A DNA stretch of 64,000 nt from Pempheris klunzingeri (GCF_042242105.1 NC_092021.1:9566355-9630354), one strand, 5' to 3'; positions 52,001-64,000 are shown, counted from the first letter of the stretch. Notes: generated from the sequence alone by a model not told the origin. Numbers and translations: made by a program.

Positions 52001-52312
52001 GAAAGAAAAAACAAACATGGATTCCAGTTTTAAAACAGAAAACAAGTAGATGAAAAAACACCATCTATTAAAATGAAAAAGTAAAAAGTCAAGATGATGA
52101 GAAAAGACGATGAGGCTGAGGTCGTCTGAGGAATGACAATGATGAGCTATGGATGGGCTGTCAAAGTGCGAACGCTTATTTGCGTACCGACACATGGGAC
52201 GGAGGTAAGTGTCTCTGTGGGCTGGTTGTTAATAGGGGGCGCTCTTGCTTTCAGGCCTGGGTCAGGGGGGAAGGAGTTGGGGGTTTAGGAATCCCTTGGT
52301 CCCTTGACTCCC
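49050..52312 (-). other. adarb1: Putative long adarb1 3'UTR with poly(A) signal
   Basis: From the adarb1 stop codon down to an AATAAA on the minus strand (49071-49066) the DNA has no coding potential and is unusually rich in homopolymers, which suits a long vertebrate 3'UTR of about 3.25 kb. In RNA sense it contains G-runs (C16 on the plus strand at 51122-51137; C-runs at 51443-51459), a C-rich stretch opposite 51361-51422, U/A runs and a (GU)n run opposite 50501-50532. The exact 3' end is inferred. Confidence 0.45.
50501..50532. repeat. (CA)n microsatellite in putative adarb1 3'UTR
   Basis: CA repeat following a short CG-interrupted start. Confidence 0.9.
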
Positions 52313-55300
52313 TCAGGAGCTGAGGGTGAACTGGTCTTGCTCAATGGGTTTTTTGACCCAGGCCCCCAGGCCGGCCTTGTGGAAGGCCTTAATGAGCGCC
52401 TGCTTGGCAGAGTGGTACTCTGTGGCTGCCTGCTTGGCTTCATGGTAGGAGCTGGGCTTCAGCATCTTGATCAATAAGATGGATGACAGCTGAAAGGGAG
52501 AGAGAAAGAGACCAGAAGTAACCCGACTGCACGATGAACCAGTAAAATGTGACCAAAACAACAGAAACAAAAGGCCGCCCACACCACAGGCGAAGAGGAC
52601 TGCCTAACGAGCTACGTTATGGCACGGACCGAAGTGCTTCCAAAAAATAACTGGGCGCGGCGTATCTACCTTGGAGTGTAGGCGCACCCAGCGGCTGTAG
52701 AGGGCGTGCTTGCAGAGACGTGAGGCGCGACCCATGTCGTCCTTGCCTGTGGTTGCGTTGATCACCTCCAGAGCCTGGTCGCCCACCGTCCAGTTCACAC
52801 TGAAGTTGGGTGCCTTGCCTGGCTGCCTCGCCTCTGCGTTACTTATACCTGGGATCAAAGACAACGGGGGCCAGAAAGTGAGCAGCACACCAAGCCGAAT
52901 ATCGTCGCTGGCCAAAGAAAACCATGAATCACTCAGTCGAATGATTGTACGATTTTCAGATAAACTTCGGGATTAAGAGTTCTTTCATGGGTTGGGAAAT
53001 TTCTGCCACCTCCTCAGCTAAACAAAACATAAGAAACTCAGTGGATTACCAAGAAAATGCCTTGTCACAAAGATGAAAACAAGACAGTTTCCTTAGCTCA
53101 CGAGGTTTTGGAAGAAGCATTAAAAAAACATAAAAAAAAAGGTAAAAAATGACTTCAAGCATTCAAGCAGAAAAAGGACTGTGCCAGTAATAAGATAATT
53201 ATTTTCCTTCCACTTCCTCCAAAGCTTCTGTGGGAGACCCACAGGAGTGATCCCCCTGCTGCACCACTGCATGGATGTATTAAACAATGGATGAGGCATC
53301 CAAACCTGGAAGCCCATTCTTTTAAATGACAGCTGCTCCCACAGCTCTAATATCTTGAAACAGCAAGTTTGTTCCTTGTTTTTTTTTTTTGTTGTCCATA
53401 GCGAGCGGAGACAAAATACCATCCACGGAGGGGGACTCTGAGGTCAAAGTCTGTGCTCTTCCAGCACACTATGGGGCATCGGCCTCCATTGTATCTGAAG
53501 CATAAATGGGAGATATATGGATGCCATAAATCTCCGTGCCTTGCTCTGTGTGTGTGTGTGTGTGTGTATTAAGCTCCTTGGTTCCATTTGGCAGCACTTG
53601 TGGCAGAAGATGATTTAAAGGGGATGAAATCCTCACTGCTCTAACGCCACAGTGCTTCACCGCTAAAAACTCTCTAAAGCGGAAAAGGTTAATAACCCCG
53701 TGCTATTATCTCCTTTATCCGCAATTTAGACCCGAGAGGAGGAGCGGGAGGAGCTGCATAAGGCTCCAGGCCCTGTGATATGATGCCCCTCGTCGTCCCC
53801 CGAGATCTAAAACAATGACCACAGCCTCGCTTCACCTGTTTGAATTTGAATGTAAAAGTAGCCTGACTGGCTGTCTGTATGCACAATATGAGAAGAATAG
53901 AGAGTCTAGGACCCCAAATTCAAGTATGAACTTGAAAATGAGCACAATATATCTCCTTTAAGCAGCGTCTCTTGTCCTGGCTGTTGTAACTGTAACTGTA
54001 AGGTGTATGTTACGTTTTATAGACTTGTGATATTCATATGAAAATGAGAGGGAGCAGTGGTGGGTAATGAAAGACCATAAACTGTGTTAAAATGTAACAT
54101 TTCTCACAGGGAAATTTTACATGCTATTGTTTTACAAAGTCCTCTGAAAAATAAGAAGACACGGACTGAATGGTACATCTAAAAATGGAAAGTCAGAAAA
54201 AAAAACTAAAGAGGAACTGCAGGAGTCCTGGTCTATATGACCTTTTCAAAAGGTCAAGTCAAGGCTGAAAATGTACGCAAAAATGATAAAGCTATTCAAA
54301 TTCCACAGGAACGAGGTAAATGTCAGCTCGGATCGAAAACAGGGGAGAACAGAGATAACCGTCTTCCTGCTGTGAACTGACCAGTGAGGTGGAAAAATGT
54401 GTTAGATTACAATCCTTCTCGTTGATTGTTTAGACAACTAGAATGTGACTGGCAATGATTAACAAGGAGATCCCCTCAAAACCAGAGTTAAAGCAGACAC
54501 TGACCACTGAGCAGAGGCCTGTTGAGGGTGAACTGCTGGGGCAGGTCCTCGATGTCTGCGATGCGCTGGTACATGGCCCTGGAGAGGTGGTCGGCATGGT
54601 AAAGGCTGCCAAGGATGATGCTGGAGAAGTAGATCGGCTCCGTGAAGTAGCTCATCAGAGAGCCCTGGATGCCCACCACATTCCACCTGCAGAGGGAAAA
54701 CACACGCAAGATTGGTCAATGTGGAACAGGAGCTTATTTGTCAGGAATACGCTGTTTTAACTGCATTTTTGTGGTGACTGTGGAGAAATCTTTTAAAATA
54801 ATGTTTTAACTCAAAACACACACGTCCATCGGGAGGTCTGACTTCCTGTCCGTCATTTAGATGTTCGTCAAATAGTCCCATCGGGCCAAATACCTGGGTT
54901 CACTTCACATTCATAACTATCAGACCACATCAATTTACATTCGAATGAGTTGCGCACCTTCATTCCATAACAACCAGCCTGCTGCCACGATCAGCAGACA
55001 AAGCTGTGAGCAACAGCACACGCCATCTTTTCTGCCAATATCTCAATTTCAGTCTAGTTTTAATTAGAAACTGTAAACTCCTCATCGTCTGTCCCATGAA
55101 AGTGTGCTTCAAAAAGCACAAATGACATGTAGAAATGATTGTAATCAGCCTAACCACGCCTGGAGACTGGGCTCCAAGCTAAGAACTGTGCTGGCAAACA
55201 TGAAAAGGAGAGAACGTTGCTTAAGCACTGAAAAGTTCAGAGACTGAATGTACAAATAAATATGATAATGTGTTGTGTGCGTAAGTGGAGGCGCGCACAC

Positions 55301-55525
55301 AAACAACCGTGAGAGCAAACTGTATTAGTGCAAAACAGGCCACTGTAATCCACCACACAATCACCCACAATCCTACAGTTGTGTACACTCTGGGGTATCC
55401 AATTTCATCTCCTGCAAACTTCTGTGTATTTCTATGTTGTGTCATTAGCCATCTCTCCCCAGTCATTTTCCCATTGACATGCTCTGTGAAGCATCGCCTG
55501 CCCACCCCACTGAGAGAGGGAGGGA

Positions 55526-55617
<92 letters not shown>

Positions 55618-56897
55618 AGGTGCTTTATGAATTGCACCTTTCTTTTTTTTTCATTTTTCAATCTCATCATTACTTAATGCTTCGGCGGTATTGCCTTTGT
55701 TACATTCATGCCAATAAAGCTAATTGGGGTAGGGGGAGGAGACAGTGGGGGAGAGTGTGAGGGGTGAGGGAAAAAAAAGCAGAGAGGAGAAAGATGAAAG
55801 AGAGAACGAGAGGGTATATGAAGGGAGAGAGCAAAGTTAGATATAGATGAAAGACTTATACTCTAAGGTTTTATAAAGTCCAAAACCAACAATGAGCTAG
55901 AATCCCTACATACCTTTCCCTACACTCTCTGTGGCCCTCAGCCCCACACTCACTCAGAGCTGAAACATAAACCTTTAGAAACAGGTCACAAATACATCGT
56001 TTCAGTTTTTAGAGGCGACATTATTTCCTAAAACAGCTGGGCACTGTCATGTTTCGCTATGGTCACCGAATGAGGACTAAATAGTGCATTTGTTGGGAAC
56101 TATTTTCATCTGTGGATTAACACATATTTGGTATATTAGTAGTAGGCAACAGGGCTGTGTATGTGGGATTAACTAAAAAAAAAAAAAAAAAAAACACAAC
56201 TATGCCCATGTTCACAAAAGGAGAAAACATTGTGGCAACAGTGCAACAGTGTGCCTCCTGTTTTTTTTTTTTTTAAATAGTTTTTGGAAAACAAAGGCAC
56301 CCAGTGACACAAGGAATACTGGTAGTTTGTAATTTTGTTGGGATTTGTTGATATGAAGAAAAAATATTGATAATCACTTGTCTTTATCCTTTAAGGACCC
56401 CTGAGCGCTTCTCATTCTCCCTTTCACTTCAGGCGGACTTGATTAAGAGTGTGTGAAATTACCAACATGAACTCAAAACAATGAGGAAAATACAATAAGA
56501 CCCCAGGCTAGTCAGACGGACCATTGTTTCCATATGCAATATTCCCTGTGCATGTGTGTGTGTGTGTGTGTGTGCGTGACTTTGTGATACTGTGTGTGAA
56601 ACTGTGGGAAGACGAAACGAAATCTCCGAATTCATGGCTGCGAGCAGCACAGCGCACATTCAGCATTCTCTGCCGTGCACAAAGTGCAGTAACACGCACG
56701 TTTTTTTCAACGTAACAACAGGATCACACAAACACACTTGAAAACACATGGACACACACAGTATATTAAAAGAACCACAAAACAAGAAAGCACACATGTA
56801 TTTTGAGGTATGTTTTCAGAAGCATTCAATTTCATTTCCGTCAAACATCTCTGTATTTCTACTGTTGTCCTCTTACTCAATATCACTCTGTGTAAAT

Positions 56898-56933
<36 letters not shown>

Positions 56934-57353
56934 GAGAGCAGGACACAAAACAAGTCAGAAAGCCCGCATAATCAGGTGTTAAAGAAATAATGACAGTAGG
57001 AAACTTGACAAACAGAGAGAAATAACCCATAAGAGCTTTGCCTGTTGGCTAATGAGCTCATTCAAATAGCTGGGAACAACAGACACTGAGGGAGGGAACT
57101 GCTTGTTCCCGCTGAAGCCGTGGGGCTGGGCATGTAATCAAAGGAAAATGAGAGGAGAGAAAACAATGTGTAAGGAGCGCACATTACGAGCATGGTCAAA
57201 GTATGCCAGGCAGTTGCTGTATTAAATAGCAGCCCCGCGGCTAACAATCACTCACACAGGGACAGAAGCAGGTGGGCTGCAGATTTCCCACTTGGCTAAT
57301 AGCTGCGTCATGAGAGGGCAGAGTCACAATCATCGTCTTTTCCTCACCGCTTC

Positions 57354-57387
<34 letters not shown>

Positions 57388-60300
57388 CACTGTTGCCCAT
57401 AAAGTTGGAATAATTGTTCAACACCCCCAATTTTGTTAAAGCCTGAATACACAGTTTGCAAAGGTTAATTGTGGTTTAAGTTTCACTGTGATATGTTTGG
57501 AAGAGTTTGATCAGTAAAGTTGAGAAGATATACACTTTATTTATCAGGAATAAATCACATTGTCACAATCATTTCTTGAGAAGAGGTAAAAAAATATTTG
57601 ATTCCAACTTTATGGGCAACAGTGTGTGTATATATATATATATCCTTCTCTTAACCGTAAAGGGTTAATTTCATGATGGTCTACATGAAGTGTGAACTGT
57701 AACTGGCGTCAACTTTAAACTACCTCATGCTGGCTTGGCCAGAAAAAAACCCACATCACTATATGTACGGCCTCCACCCTATTTTGCCCTCTACTGACTT
57801 GGATCGCTCCACTTTGGATGACCACAAAAAAGAAAAAAAATCTGAATTACTAGTAGCAGCACTGACATGCTGGAAGGGCAACAACACTTCACAACACAAA
57901 CTCGCACAGCGCAAAACAGCAATCGCAACACAGTCTACGTCTCCCTCATCAAATACACACTCGGCGATCAATCACTCTGTGCGCTCGGACAAGGTGTTAC
58001 GATCCTGGACAGAGAGGGAAGGAGAGGGTGAGGAGGAAAAAGGGTTTGTGAGAAGAGTTATGGAGAAGTTTCCTCGTTCATCACATGGGAGGCACAGTGT
58101 TGCCTTGAACATGGACAGAGACTAAAGACGCTATGATCTGCCTGCAGAAATGCTCCAGGGACGGAGGATCCATCAAGTCAGCCGTCCCTGACACTCCCTG
58201 AAGAAAATGATAGACTTGAAATGACGAAGTCAGGATATACTGCAAGTCGTCTCTGTACGAGTAAATAAAACTCATAAAAGGAGTGAACATGAAATATGTG
58301 CACTATTTGGCTAAATATGATTTAAGTACAAACGATGAAATGTTGAAGTATAATCATCCAAATTACCTTGCGATCTTGTCACTGCAGGACATGGTGAGTA
58401 ACCTCTCCCCCTGCAGGACCCCGTCCCAGGTCTGGATGGTGTTGCTGGACCTCACAGGGATGGTGCCCTCGCCCGACTCAATTTTGGTCCTTAACTGGCC
58501 CCGTGCTTTCCGGTTGGGATGTCTGTCCCCTTGGTCTACACGAGGCGGGACGGGAGGAGAGGAATTTTAAAAAAAAAAAGGAGAGAGAGGTACTTCCATA
58601 AAAGCAGAAAACTGTAGGAGAAAGCACGGACTAGATCCTTGTGTCAAGACAAATGTGTCAATCAACAAATGATTGTAAAAACAAATATCTACTAAAATGT
58701 AGCTCCTCGACATCAGAGAACGCAGATTCCAAGAAAAGAAAGCAAAAAACGACTCCCTCAAAATCACGACCTTTTATTTATTATTATGTTATCAATGTTT
58801 TCTGCTGTTCCACCAGCAGGCGCCATCTATTCAGTGACTAATTGAATGTGGCTGTTTTCTATTCAGTCTGCCATGTGCGACAGAAAACACTTTGACAAGA
58901 GTAAGAGGGAGGTTAATCAGACAGACAGTGTGGGTGGGCTGGGCGGGAGAAAGACTGATAGAGACAGACAGCGAATGACAAAAAGCTCTAATTACTAGAG
59001 CCTGTTTAAATGTGTCTGTAATGCGTATTTGGACATCGGAGTAAAATTCTAATTAAATGAAACCGAGCATAAGGGAGAGGAAAACTTAAAGATTTAATTA
59101 AATATAAAAAAAAAAAAAAAAAAAACTGAATTGTGAAGTAAGAAGAGACCGAATCAAAAGCGCGTCGGCTGAGCTGGGGAGGAGAGATGGTGTGATGGCG
59201 GCTGGCGTGACGCAGCGAGTGGCTGTTCCGTACCTTCCACCCCGGCCTCGTGCGGAGAGAAGATCCTGGCGTCTCCACAGGGCGAGGTGCTGATGTAGAG
59301 GTGGAACTGAACGTTGTCCTTTAACCTGTAGCCTCCCTTATCGCACTGCACAAATATCGACTTCTGGTGGTCCTCCTTGGTGTTGCTATGGCGACAGACA
59401 AATGGAAAATTTAACACGGGGCTAACAAACAGCAAAAACCTTTTGTCTGCATTTCTTTTTCATTATGGCTCCTTTAACTGGCCTTAAATAAAAAGACCTA
59501 AACACAGCAAGGCGCAGAGTAAACACGTTGAATTAGATCATCTATAAAAGCAGCCTCCCAACACTCCGAGCAAACCATTGAACAGTGCTTGAAGAAAACT
59601 TTTACATCACCCACTGACCTGAGAAAGAACTCCAGCTCGGTGTAGAGGTACCTGATGAGCGAGCGTCGGGCGATGATCTCAGCGTGGCAGTCGTTGAGTG
59701 CCAGGCCGCGGTCGCTCATGTACTCACCGTTGATACATTTAGTTCCCGTGGAGACACAAATGACCTGTGCTTCCTTCACATCTGTTCCTGTTGGGGTTAG
59801 TGGGGGCAAATTAGGCAATGGACACACACCCTGTGCTACTGGTCTAAATTGTGTTTTAATGTGTTGCCCTGATGGGACAGAAAAAAGTTCTGCTTTGAAA
59901 AATAAACTGTGTTAGCACTTAAAGTATCAAAAGTCACAGTACAAGATGCACAAAAATGGCCACTGTGTTATACTACTGTTTATTATATGATTAGATTGGC
60001 AGTACTGTATTTTACAGTATGGTTGGCCGATATTTTACCACTCAAAGTGTTTTTTTTTATCACATAGATGTATGACCCTCACTGGGCAGAGCTTGACACT
60101 TTTCACATTCATGTGCTGGAGGGGGAAATTAGCCTGTGCTCAAATTCAAAAATGATTTTGTGATATCACAAAGGCTGGAAGCCAAATATGGTTCAGTACC
60201 CAGCTTACACAAGTGAGATGTGGAAACTTGCAGCCTCCAGAACACACACACAACGAATGAACTTTTCACTGAATAATATGGTTTCCAGCAGTTTTAGTTT

Positions 60301-60857
60301 TATGAAAAATATTTGCAAATTCATAAATTGCAGATTTTTCAATGAAGATGAAATAGTTACTTTAAGATTTTTCTCTTCTCTTTCATTCAGGTACAAATTA
60401 TCTTTCAAAGTGAGTATTTTACGTCATAAACCATGTCTGGAGAAGATCTGTAACTATGCCACATGCTGTTGGGCTGTCTAATCTATAACAATACTAAAAT
60501 ACTAAGGTCATCATATTTATTTGCATATAACTCATAAATACTGCTGCATATGTTGCAAAAGGCCATTTATTTCTGAGGAAACATTATTACACTGAGCAAA
60601 CTGAATCTGAATACTGTCGTCTCGTCTCTATGAGCCTCGCAACCTGAATTTTCCTTCGGATAATGCTTGAAAATTGACTGCAAGTGTTGTATTTTGTCAG
60701 CATAAAACCACCAACCGCCTCATCCCCCAAATCTACCTGTTGTCATGACGACTCCTGCTAGGACTTTCCGTCGTGCATGGGGGGAGGTGAAGTTGTCTGT
60801 CAGCTCACTGAACTTATCCACCACTAGACGAGAGACAGCATCAGCCAGAACCTGAAA

Positions 60858-60925
<68 letters not shown>

Positions 60926-63900
60926 GCAAACACAAACTTGTGTCAGATGTGTCAGCTTACAAAGCGCATCTGATGTTATCCTCCCCTAGAGCACCATGTA
61001 CCTGTCACAGTGTTCACATTCAGCTCTGAAACAAGAGTCAGAGCGTTGAAACGAGAGCAAGTGAAACTGGGTTTGACCCCCTGAGGTGTACCTAACCGTC
61101 TTTCAAGCAATGCTGTTTGAGTTTGGCATGACAGTTATAATTTACATTTCCCTTCTGACGGTGAATCATAAAAAGCAAAAATCAAACAAGTAAACCCGAA
61201 CAACCGATGTGAACAAAGTGTTCGGCGACATTCCGCAAGCTTTTAAAACTCCAGTCTAAACTCTGGGGCAATCTCAAGTGAACTTCACACATCTTTTGTT
61301 CTTGGACGGCCACCTCCTCTTGCCGGCTCCTTATCCATTGCTAATGTGATGGAAAATGACGACAACCAAGTGGAGATATGACGGCTGGATGACCACAAAT
61401 TAAAGAGATTAGTCCAATATTACTTCCCTGCTACTTCGGAGTCACCCACTCGTAGCTAGAGCATTTGACTTTGGAATGAGAAGGTCGTTTATGGTTTAAA
61501 AATGATTGTTAATCTCTACGGGTCCAAAAAAGTGGAGGTGCTGATCATTTGGACAAAAAACTAAAAAAATCTCCTTTCGGAATGAGAAAAACTATAGAAT
61601 GCGGAACTAAAGTTAGCATGTTTTTTTACAACAGCAGTGGACTATTTTTCCCCATTAGTTCATTGCCAGATGGAAACTGGCTGTAGAAATAAAATACAAA
61701 GTGACAGAGAATTAATAGAGCAATTACTGGGGGCGCTATCGTTAAAATGGGGTTCTTGTCGAATAAATCAGTTGACAAGCGGATAGAGTTAGTAAAGAAG
61801 AAAAAAAAGGCTTTGGGAAGGGGATTGTTGACAGTGTGTTGTGCTGATTAGCTTTGCAGACTGCGTTATCTCTCCTCACACACTGGCATGGCTCTGACAG
61901 TGACCTCCACAGTAGCATCAAAAGCAACCACCTGCCCTTAGTCCCTTCGCACCTGATGCGAATGAGGTTTTAATGATAACCTCGTAGAGCAGCAGAGTTT
62001 GACAGGTGCACACAAAATTCAAATCCAGGGGAGGTCCATGCAGATTATGATAAATAACAATGCTTGTATGTTTAGTTCTGGCTACATCTTCTGTCAAATA
62101 TCTGACGGTTGACTGACTCACTATCTTCTTAACCAAGATGAAAAATTGAATATAACTTGGGGAGAAGCAAAATATGTACCAGGCACTGGCATCTTGATTA
62201 TCTGTGTGACATGTACACCTCCATGTGCTTCTAAATCCTGTCTCAGTTTTGGGGATTTCAAGTTCAGTCATTTCAGTTCTGTCATGAAAATGATGTGTCT
62301 GATATGCCGTCCAAGTCTTTTCAAAATTGGAAAAAGTACATTTTTGATCTGCTGTTCTCTTACTGTTGTATTAAAAATACAAAAATGTAACTTTGAATTG
62401 ATAATAATTCATATTTTAGTGTCTAGAATTTCTTAAAAATGAAAGTTTATTTCAATGTGTCCCATACTGACCTTAAAATCAAAAGCCTGGCATTGTATCT
62501 ACAAATTCATTAAACCATTTCCAAAACAAATATTCGACAGTACGACAGCATGTGAGGAAGTGCTCTGTATATCCTTATGTTCTACAGATCAGTCCTCCTC
62601 TTTCAAGGCACCCTTGGGGTGTATTGCCATGAATCTAAAATATTCATAAACTGTGAAGCAAAACAAAGTATAATTGGGTTTCTTTTAATTGTGATGGTAC
62701 TCTGATGGACAAAGTCTTTTTTAACTATTGCCAATAGAACTATGTTATTATGAGCTTTTGAGAAAAGAGCATTTGAGAAAAACTTGATATTGTACATGAT
62801 GTGGCTCAATATTGCAACCTTTAGAAAACAACACGGTCATTCAAAACAATTCATACTTTAAAACTGCTTGATGCTGAGTAAACCTGAAAACTTGTGTCTT
62901 CACAATGGAAATAAATTTAACTACTCAGCCAAAGTTTAAAAATGGTTTTAGCCTTTGCAAATCACTACAACCTTAGAAAGATTATGGCTGATGTCTGGTG
63001 GGATCCTAACTGCTGAACATATTCATGAAATAAATCAAATGGTTGAGTTTCTGTTCTGATCTGTTCAGATTCTAGATAAGCATGACGATCTATGAAGAAA
63101 ATGAATACCTTACCTGGGGTAAGTGAAGTTGCAATCCCTCTCTTGGTATGGGTTGCCGGGATGGTGTCTGGTCTAGCTGCATGTTGAAGAGAGCTGACAG
63201 GGCGGCCTGCGCTGCCCGGGCTTTAGCCAGCTTCTTGTTGCGTCCTGAGCCTTCAAACGTCTGTGCATCCACAGTTACTGACATCACAAAATTCTTGGCA
63301 TGACTCTCCCCGCTCTCTGAGACAAAGTCATATTTGAGGCCTGGCCTGAGCTCATTGAGGATCATGACTGGGTTTTTGCCACTGGAGGGCGAGCTGAATG
63401 CTGATGGAGGGGGCAATGGGGCCTGGACAAGGTTGCTGCCAGGTGGTGTGGGCAGTGGGTACTCCCCTAATGAGTTTAAGGAGCTGCTACCATTGGAGCC
63501 TACATAGAAGGATTCTTCAGGTGCGGCCGGTGTCTCAAAGCCATTGAAGAGCATGTCTGGGAAGTCAGCTTGGTCAGATGTAAAGTCTGTGTTTACCGTC
63601 AGTGTTCGACCCATGGCCAGGTGTGCCTCAGAGGCATTGGGGAACTGGACGAAGGAACGCAGTGCTTTCTCAGCTGCATTTAGTTTTGCCTTCTTCTTAG
63701 TTGGGCCCATGCCCTCAAACATCTGTCCATTGACCTCCACGGTCATGACAAAAACTGGTGCATGGACTGGTCCTGTTTGAGACAGCAGTTTGTACTGTAG
63801 ACCTGGTTTGATTTCGTTCAACTGCATCAGAGCATTCTTGGGCAGGACTGGCCCTGGGGTTTTCTTGCGCTTTTTGGCCCGGAACTTTGAGTGTGTGTGT

Positions 63901-64000
63901 CCATTGTTTCCCTCCTCTAGGGGGCGCTTTCGGCTGCCCAGACCGCTTCCATTGGGGAGCTGTTCAGCCACTCCCACTCCGTCTTTGCAGGACACGTTGT
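52313..64000 (-). CDS. adarb1: Double-stranded RNA-specific editase 1 (ADAR2), 5' partial
   Basis: Nuclear enzyme converting adenosine to inosine in double-stranded RNA, such as glutamate-receptor pre-mRNAs. Eight coding exons are visible: >64000-63114, 60851-60737, 59787-59619, 59385-59234, 58535-58367, 54686-54505, 52848-52670 and 52489-52313 (675 codons plus stop). The first continues past the window edge; about 25 N-terminal residues are missing by comparison with human ADAR2 (701 aa without the Alu cassette). In-window residues 35-46 hold a basic nuclear-signal-like KFRAKKRKK; dsRBD1 is about 53-118 ([16 protein letters not shown]), dsRBD2 about 207-271 ([16 protein letters not shown]). 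The deaminase keeps zinc/catalytic motifs DCHAEI (His codon 59686-59684), SPCGDARIF and [10 protein letters not shown], so it should be active. The C-terminus is [14 protein letters not shown]. No Alu-like cassette exon is seen. Teleosts can have two adarb1 copies; which one this is cannot be told. Confidence 0.97.
55526..55615. repeat. Very long (CA)n microsatellite, about 45 units
   Basis: Ninety bases of uninterrupted AC repeat on the plus strand; (UG)45 in the adarb1 pre-mRNA. Confidence 0.97.
57388..57624. mobile_element. Tc1/mariner-type MITE with perfect 24-bp terminal inverted repeats
   Basis: CACTGTTGCCCATAAAGTTG (extended by GAAT, 57388-57411) is repeated in exact reverse complement at 57601-57624. 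The 237-bp element between has no transposase. Both flanks are (TA)n runs, consistent with TA target insertion. The terminus resembles those of fish Tc1/mariner families as I remember them. It lies in an adarb1 intron; orientation is undefined. Confidence 0.85.
60852..63113. other. adarb1: adarb1 intron after the dsRBD exon
   Basis: A 2.3-kb intron. Apart from the CA repeat at its 3' end (60859-60918) it is AT-rich and shows nothing recognisable; no exon is supported in it. Confidence 0.7.
60859..60918. repeat. (CA)30 microsatellite at an adarb1 3' splice site
   Basis: Thirty uninterrupted CA units on the plus strand, (UG)30 in the pre-mRNA, ending 7 bases before the exon that starts at 60851. 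Confidence 0.97.

Larger units (their letters stand above)
54687..58366. other. adarb1: adarb1 intron between deaminase exons
   Basis: A 3.7-kb intron separating the MSCSDKIAR exon from the [10 protein letters not shown] exon. It carries a very long CA repeat, two other CA/GT repeats (56553-56578 and 56899-56932), poly(A)/poly(T) runs near 56176-56275 and a MITE. No exon is supported. Confidence 0.7.

Noticed and set aside
55221..55677. 130-149 codon frames full of Cys-Val or Thr-His repeats
   Set aside because: They are translations of the (CA)45 microsatellite inside an adarb1 intron.
63090..63995. adarb1 open frame beginning at 63995 as if it were the translation start
   Set aside because: The codon there is GTG (Val), and the frame continues through AAC (Asn) to the window edge. 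The peptide NVSCKDG aligns with an internal stretch of human ADAR2, so this is the middle of an exon. The frame's 3' end also runs past the splice donor at 63113.
1..64000. tRNA, rRNA, CRISPR array or prokaryote-type operon
   Set aside because: No cloverleaf, rRNA-like sequence, spaced direct-repeat array or clustered intronless genes were seen; the only tandem repeats are simple microsatellites.

Overview
The window is a stretch of vertebrate nuclear DNA, almost certainly from a ray-finned (teleost) fish. Genes are split into many short exons with GT-AG introns, there are long (CA)n and (TA)n microsatellites and fish-type interspersed repeats, and the reconstructed proteins resemble vertebrate orthologues closely. 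There are no operons, CRISPR arrays or prokaryotic features. All exon models here were built by hand from reading frames, splice-site consensus and remembered vertebrate family sequences; no alignment was run.

Layout: 1-9.2 kb is non-coding and holds microsatellites and a probable Harbinger-associated Myb-like remnant. asb1 (ankyrin/SOCS-box E3 adaptor, 5 coding exons, 350 aa) lies on the minus strand at 10055-15061. A short intergenic stretch follows, with a decayed Tc1/mariner transposase fragment near 16.1 kb. traf3ip1 (IFT54, an intraflagellar transport protein) is on the minus strand at 20264-36582, with 17 coding exons, 650 aa and several micro-exons. Its 5' end faces a small plus-strand gene at 37893-41123, an anterior-gradient (AGR) family secretory-pathway thioredoxin-fold protein (7 coding exons, 162 aa, probably agr1). 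From 41.2 to 49.05 kb is intergenic DNA with a fish interspersed repeat. adarb1 (ADAR2 RNA adenosine deaminase) is on the minus strand from about 49.05 kb, where its putative long 3'UTR ends, to beyond the window edge at 64000. Eight coding exons are visible, covering both dsRNA-binding domains and the whole deaminase; only the extreme N-terminus is missing.

The four genes are functionally unrelated (ubiquitin ligase adaptor, cilium, secretory pathway, RNA editing). asb1 next to traf3ip1 matches the order on human chromosome 2q37. The AGR gene and adarb1 are not neighbours of that pair in human, so the block is a fish or ancestral arrangement.

The main points worth a second look are: a 237-bp MITE with perfect 24-bp inverted termini inside an adarb1 intron; a Tc1 fragment in which a perfect 19-bp hairpin appears to have been written by template switching; (UG)n tracts abutting 3' splice sites in both adarb1 and traf3ip1; a cluster of frame-neutral micro-exons in traf3ip1; RFX X-box half-sites at its promoter; a CxxC active site in the AGR protein; and two unexplained RNA-hairpin sequences. 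I did not find a wholly new biological system.
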